Shown here piece after piece: positions 60,397-64,000 of a stretch of DNA of 64,000 bases (its first letter is position 1; every line of letters begins with the position of its first letter). Source of the DNA: Croceibacterium_B sp963783195 (GTDB lineage Bacteria > Pseudomonadota > Alphaproteobacteria > Sphingomonadales > Sphingomonadaceae). The position numbers and the translations under genes were made by a program. Under the pieces are notes generated by a model. It ran no database searches and was not told the origin of the DNA. It saw only the letters and a list, made by a program, of their open reading frames with translations. The stretch spans positions 1,178,001 through 1,242,000 of the forward strand of contig CAWAMV010000004.1 of assembly GCA_963783195.1 (NCBI GenBank), read 5' to 3'.

Positions 60397-61433
60397 GCCT
60401 TCACCCCCGCGCCACGAACCGGCTCGGCATCGGGGTCGAGCGGCCAGCGCGGCCGGGCGATGAAATCGAGCGGGCTGGGCGCGAAACCGGCCGCCGCGAT
60501 GCGTTCCACCCCGGCCCAGGCGATCATCGCGGCGTTGTCCGTGCAGAGCACCGGCGGCGGCGCGACGAAGCGCAGGGAACGACTTGCGGCGATCTCCTCA
60601 AGCGCCGTGCGAACTGCGCCATTGGAAGCAACACCGCCTGCGACGACGAGGGCTGAGACTTCATCCATCTTATCAAGTGCGCCGTGCAAGCGGTCGACGA
60701 TACACTCGATCGCGGCCTGCTGAAAGCTCGCCGCGATGTCTGCGTCCGGATACCGACCGGCATCGTGCGCGCGCAAAACGGCGCTCTTGAGCCCGGCGAA
60801 CGAGAAGTTGGGATCGCGGCTGCCCTTGAGCGGACGGGGCAGGGGGACAGCGGCCGGATCGCCTGCGCGCGCCAGAGTCTCGACCGCAGGGCCCCCGGGA
60901 TAGCCGAGGCCGAGGATCTTGGCCGTCTTGTCGAACGCTTCACCCAGCGCATCGTCGATCGTCGTCGCGAGGCGCTGGTAATGGCCAACGCCCGCGACCC
61001 GAAGGATCTGACAATGGCCCCCCGAAACCAGCAGCAGGGCATAAGGAAAGGCAAGGTCGGGATCGGCCAGTCGCGGGCTCAGCGCGTGCCCCTCGAGATG
61101 GTTCACCGCGATCAGCGGCAGGTCGCTTGCCATCGCCAGCGCCTTGGCCGTCACGAGACCCACGATGACGCCGCCGATCAGGCCCGGCCCGGCGGTGGCC
61201 GCAATCGCGTCGCAATCCGACAACGTCAGCCCTGCATCGCCGAGCGTCGCCTCGATCAGCGGCGCCAGGCGTTCGGCATGGGCGCGCGCGGCGATCTCCG
61301 GAACGACGCCGCCGTAGGGGGCGTGCTCCTTCTCCTGGCTGGCAATGCGCTGCGCAAGGATGCGCCGCTCCCCATCCACGAGGGCGGCTGCAGTTTCGTC
61401 GCAACTGCTTTCGATGCCGAGGACCAGAGTCAT
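60393..61433 (-). CDS. tsaD: tRNA N6-adenosine threonylcarbamoyltransferase
   Basis: A 346-residue ASKHA-fold enzyme that completes the t6A37 modification of tRNAs reading ANN codons. The start ATG 61433 gives MTLVLGIESSCDETAAALVD; metal-binding histidines occur in VNHLEGHAL and YALLLVSGGHCQILR. FSFAGLKSAV and LVVAGGVASNGAVR also match. The divergent hemC gene starts 47 bases away. Essential in most bacteria. Confidence 0.97.
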   Translation of the reverse strand: MTLVLGIESSCDETAAALVDGERRILAQRIASQEKEHAPYGGVVPEIAARAHAERLAPLIEATLGDAGLTLSDCDAIAATAGPGLIGGVIVGLVTAKALAMASDLPLIAVNHLEGHALSPRLADPDLAFPYALLLVSGGHCQILRVAGVGHYQRLATTIDDALGEAFDKTAKILGLGYPGGPAVETLARAGDPAAVPLPRPLKGSRDPNFSFAGLKSAVLRAHDAGRYPDADIAASFQQAAIECIVDRLHGALDKMDEVSALVVAGGVASNGAVRTALEEIAASRSLRFVAPPPVLCTDNAAMIAWAGVERIAAAGFAPSPLDFIARPRWPLDPDAEPVRGAGVKA

Positions 61434-61479
61434 GGCGGGTTCCCCTGCATCCAATTGCCGATTAGGGCAAGCGTACCCG

Positions 61480-62421
61480 ATGACCGGACCTTCCCATCCC
61501 GAGCCCAGGATCCGACTGGGCACACGTCGCTCACCGCTCGCAATGGCCCAGGCCGAGGAGACGCGAGCGCGTCTTTGCTCGGCTCACGGCTGGAAGGAAG
61601 ACGAGGTCGAATTGGTCCCGGTGATCGCGAGCGGCGATCGGATCCAGGATCGTCCCCTGGCCGAGATCGGCGGGAAGGCGCTGTGGACCCGCGAACTCGA
61701 TCGCTGGCTGTTCGAGGGGCGGATAGATGCGGCGGTGCATTCGCTGAAGGATGTGGAAACCATCCGCCCGCCCGAACTGACCATCGCCGCTGTCCTGCCG
61801 CGTGCCGACAAGCGCGACGTCTTGCTGGGTGCGGACAGCATTCGGACGCTGCCCCGCGGCGCCCTGGTCGGCACGAGCGCTCCGCGCCGGGCGGCGCAGC
61901 TGCTTCACGCGCGGCCGGACTGCCGCGTCGTCTCGCTGCGCGGCAATGTCGCCACGCGGATGAGCAAGTTGGCGGCGGGCGACGTCCAGGCGACCTTTCT
62001 CGCCGCGGCCGGCCTCGATCGGCTGGGCGAAAGCGGCGTGGGCCATCCACTCGGCGCGGAAGAATGGCTTCCGGCCCCCGCGCAGGCGGCGATCGGTCTC
62101 GAATGCCGCACCGCCGACGAACGCACGCGCCGCCTCCTTGCTGCGATCGACCACGCGCCGAGCCGGGCGGAGATCGAGGCCGAAAGGGCGCTTCTCGCGG
62201 CCCTCGGGGGATCGTGCCACAGTCCCGTTGCCGTGCTCTGCCAGCCTGACGGCGAACGGCTGGCCATGCAGGCTGCGCTGTTCAGCCCCGATGGCGCGGA
62301 AATTGTCACGGGGAAGGCGCACTTTGTTGTCGGCGACGTGGATGGACCGCAACGGCTGGCGGCCGATCTTCTCGCACGTGCCACAGTCGGCATCGCGGCA
62401 CATTTCGCGGGCCCGGAGTGA
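61480..62421 (+). CDS. hemC: Porphobilinogen deaminase (hydroxymethylbilane synthase)
   Basis: A 313-residue enzyme of tetrapyrrole synthesis. It has RLGTRRSPLAMAQAEETRA, ELDRWLFEGRIDAAVHSLKDVE, PRGALVGTSAPRRAAQL and the dipyrromethane cofactor Cys in LGGSCHSPVAVL. The ATG at 61480 is the natural start. It is followed by hemD with a 4-base overlap, as in other sphingomonads. The two supply uroporphyrinogen III for heme made elsewhere by HemN and others. Confidence 0.96.
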   Translation: MTGPSHPEPRIRLGTRRSPLAMAQAEETRARLCSAHGWKEDEVELVPVIASGDRIQDRPLAEIGGKALWTRELDRWLFEGRIDAAVHSLKDVETIRPPELTIAAVLPRADKRDVLLGADSIRTLPRGALVGTSAPRRAAQLLHARPDCRVVSLRGNVATRMSKLAAGDVQATFLAAAGLDRLGESGVGHPLGAEEWLPAPAQAAIGLECRTADERTRRLLAAIDHAPSRAEIEAERALLAALGGSCHSPVAVLCQPDGERLAMQAALFSPDGAEIVTGKAHFVVGDVDGPQRLAADLLARATVGIAAHFAGPE

Positions 62422-63110
62422 GTCGGCCGGTCGTCGTCGTCCGTCCCGAGCCGGGTTGCGCTGCCACGGCCGATGCCGGCCATGGCCTCGGTCTCGACAT
62501 TGCCTGTCATCCCCTCTTCGTCATGCAACCAGTGGCGTGGGATCGCCCGGCGGGGCGCTTCGACGGCCTGCTGATCGGCAGCGCGAACGCATTGCGTCTT
62601 GCGGGCCCGGGATTGGACCAGCTTGCCGATTTGCCCGTCTATGCCGTGGGCGAGGCGACCGCTGCGGTCGCACGAGAACGCGGAATGCGGATTGTAACGG
62701 CGGGTTCCGGAGGTCTCCAGGCGCTGCTCGATTCGCTCGGCGACCAGTCGCTGCGGCTCTTGCGTCTGGCGGGCGAGGAGCGGGTGCCGCTCGCTCCACC
62801 GGCGGGCATCGAGATCGTCGAGCGGGTTGCATACCGCTCGGTTGCCTGCCCGGCACCGCCTGCGCTGGCCGAGACAGTGCAGAGCGGGGCCATCGTCCTG
62901 CTCCACGCCGCCGCGGCGGCGCGTCATTTTTCCGCCGAGTGCGATCGGCTTGGAATCGACCGTCAGCGGGTATCGCTCGCGGCGCTCGGCCCGCGAATCG
63001 CCGCGGCGGCGGGGCAGGGCTGGGGCGCGCTTTCCTCGGCATCGGAACCGACCGACCGGGCATTATTGGCTTTGGCCCACGAGATGTGCCATGAGCCGTT
63101 CGTGGGGTGA
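62418..63110 (+). CDS. hemD: Uroporphyrinogen-III synthase
   Basis: A 230-residue two-domain enzyme that closes and inverts the D ring. Conserved stretches are sparse in this family; here they are VVVVRPEPGCAATADAG, GLLIGSANALRLAGPG and the C-terminal VSLAALGPRIAAAAGQGWG. The GTG start overlaps the hemC stop (GTGA). Its identity rests mainly on the hemC neighbour and the layout. Confidence 0.92.
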   Translation: MSRPVVVVRPEPGCAATADAGHGLGLDIACHPLFVMQPVAWDRPAGRFDGLLIGSANALRLAGPGLDQLADLPVYAVGEATAAVARERGMRIVTAGSGGLQALLDSLGDQSLRLLRLAGEERVPLAPPAGIEIVERVAYRSVACPAPPALAETVQSGAIVLLHAAAAARHFSAECDRLGIDRQRVSLAALGPRIAAAAGQGWGALSSASEPTDRALLALAHEMCHEPFVG

Positions 63111-63152
63111 GACGGACGTCAGGAGGCGCCGTCAGGGTCGTTAAGGAAAGCT

Positions 63153-64000
63153 ATGGACGCGAACTATGGCAGCATAGGGCGGGCGCAAGCTCGCGAGCGA
63201 AACGGCGCCAGGACGGCGGTGCTGATCGGTGCAGGCGGGTTCCTGCTCGGCGCGTCGGCGGTGGCGCTGGTCTGGTCGAACGGAATCGGTTCGGACGATA
63301 TCGTACGCGTCGTGCGCGAGGAGCCGGCGACCCTCGCTGCTGCGAAGCCCACGCCGACGCCGACCGCCAGTTCGTCGGAAACCGCCGCGGCCGAGGCCCG
63401 CCAGGCGGTTGCCCAGGTAGAACGCGTGGTCGAGCAGCAGGGCGGCCTGGACAGCCGCGTGGCCGCCATGGAGCAGCGGCTTTCCAAGCTCGACCTGCAG
63501 GCCCAGGCGGCAGCGGGTAACGCAGCGCGGGCGGAGGGGCTTCTCATTACGTTCGCCGCACGTCGCGCGATCGAGCGCGGCCAGCCGCTCGGCTACCTCG
63601 CCGATCAGCTGCGATTGCGGTTCGGCGATGCCCGGCCCAATGCCGTGCGAACGGTGATCGAAGCATCACAGGACCCCGTCACGCTCGACCAGCTCGTTGC
63701 CCGGCTCGACGGGCTTGCATCGCAACTCACCAATCGCGACGCCGGGGGCGACTTCTTCGGTTGGCTCGGCGGTGAGCTTTCGGGCCTGTTCGTGGTGCGA
63801 AGCGAGAACAGCCCTTCGCCGCAGCCCGAGCGGCGGCTCGAGCGGGCCCGGATGTTCCTGCGCACATCGCGCCCGGAAGCGGCCGTCGCCGAAGTGCGTA
63901 ACCTGCCAAACGCGGGTGAGGCTGCCGGGTGGATCGCCGATGCCGAACGCTATGCGCGAGCGCAGCGGGCGCTCGAATTGCTCGAGACCACGGCCGTGCT
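63153..64000 (+). CDS. Mitofilin-like / COG4223 membrane protein (3' end missing)
   Basis: The visible 282 residues begin MDANYGSIGRAQARERNGAR, then one membrane helix (AVLIGAGGFLLGASAVALVW, about residues 22-41), a Pro/Thr/Ala-rich linker and a coiled-coil-like helical region (AVAQVERVVEQQGGLDSRVA). AAGG and AAAG lie just upstream of the ATG. The position after hemCD is the same as HemX/mitofilin-like genes in other alphaproteobacteria. The gene runs off the window. Its role is probably structural, in the envelope. Confidence 0.8.
   Translation, partial: MDANYGSIGRAQARERNGARTAVLIGAGGFLLGASAVALVWSNGIGSDDIVRVVREEPATLAAAKPTPTPTASSSETAAAEARQAVAQVERVVEQQGGLDSRVAAMEQRLSKLDLQAQAAAGNAARAEGLLITFAARRAIERGQPLGYLADQLRLRFGDARPNAVRTVIEASQDPVTLDQLVARLDGLASQLTNRDAGGDFFGWLGGELSGLFVVRSENSPSPQPERRLERARMFLRTSRPEAAVAEVRNLPNAGEAAGWIADAERYARAQRALELLETTAV

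Overview
The window comes from a high-GC (about two thirds G+C by eye) alphaproteobacterium, most likely a sphingomonad (Sphingomonadales; Erythrobacteraceae or Sphingomonadaceae). The evidence is four-fold: a separate-subunit LigAB protocatechuate 4,5-dioxygenase, a ferC-ferB-ferA arrangement like that of Sphingobium SYK-6, several TonB-dependent receptors, and a hairpin repeat whose translation is a familiar spurious sphingomonad ORF. No rRNA, tRNA, CRISPR, prophage or IS element was recognised, and no gene-free stretch exceeds about 300 bases.

Layout. 1-7.7 kb: NupC-type nucleoside transporter (cut by the window edge), Fe(II)/2-oxoglutarate oxygenase, large TonB receptor and secreted 5'-nucleotidase, a plausible nucleotide-scavenging set. 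7.7-10.2 kb: two DUF6644-like membrane proteins divergent from ligAB. 10.2-19.5 kb: a leftward operon ccoNOQPGHIS, a small protein and hemN, behind an FNR box; 19.7-21.1 kb holds ompW and a four-cysteine FNR-type regulator. 21.1-26.4 kb: TonB receptor, alpha/beta hydrolase and MFS transporter, divergent from a TetR regulator. 26.4-31.2 kb: BlaI repressor with two operators, M56 peptidase with C-terminal repeats, TonB receptor, small lipoprotein. 31.2-37.7 kb: a leftward operon with a two-subunit PEP-synthase-like kinase, biotin carrier protein, carboxyltransferase, HAD phosphatase and a DUF3445 protein, resembling the acetovanillone (acv) phosphorylation-carboxylation pathway. 37.9-47.8 kb: AraC regulator, triple-NTF2 secreted protein, LigW-like amidohydrolase, HSL-type esterase, tandem OsmC-like protein, PilZ protein, two secreted NTF2-like proteins and a GST. 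47.9-53.8 kb: acs and its small neighbour, then ferC divergent from ferBA around a 54-bp inverted repeat. 53.8-64 kb: small proteins including an orphan ParS/MbcA-type antitoxin, TonB-like protein, acyl-CoA dehydrogenase, response regulator, flippase, gpsA, tsaD, hemC, hemD and a mitofilin-like protein cut by the edge.

The genes suggest growth on lignin-derived aromatics. Ferulate would give vanillin and acetyl-CoA through FerA/FerB, an acetophenone-type substrate may be activated by the acv-like operon, and both could drain to protocatechuate for LigAB. The O-demethylases and the rest of the 4,5-cleavage pathway are not in this window.

Six minus- or plus-strand genes are broken by single extra bases (nine events, all +1; seven can be placed in an AA/TT or TTTT run). 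Removing one base at each point restores a full-length family member, so sequencing or assembly error is the simplest explanation.
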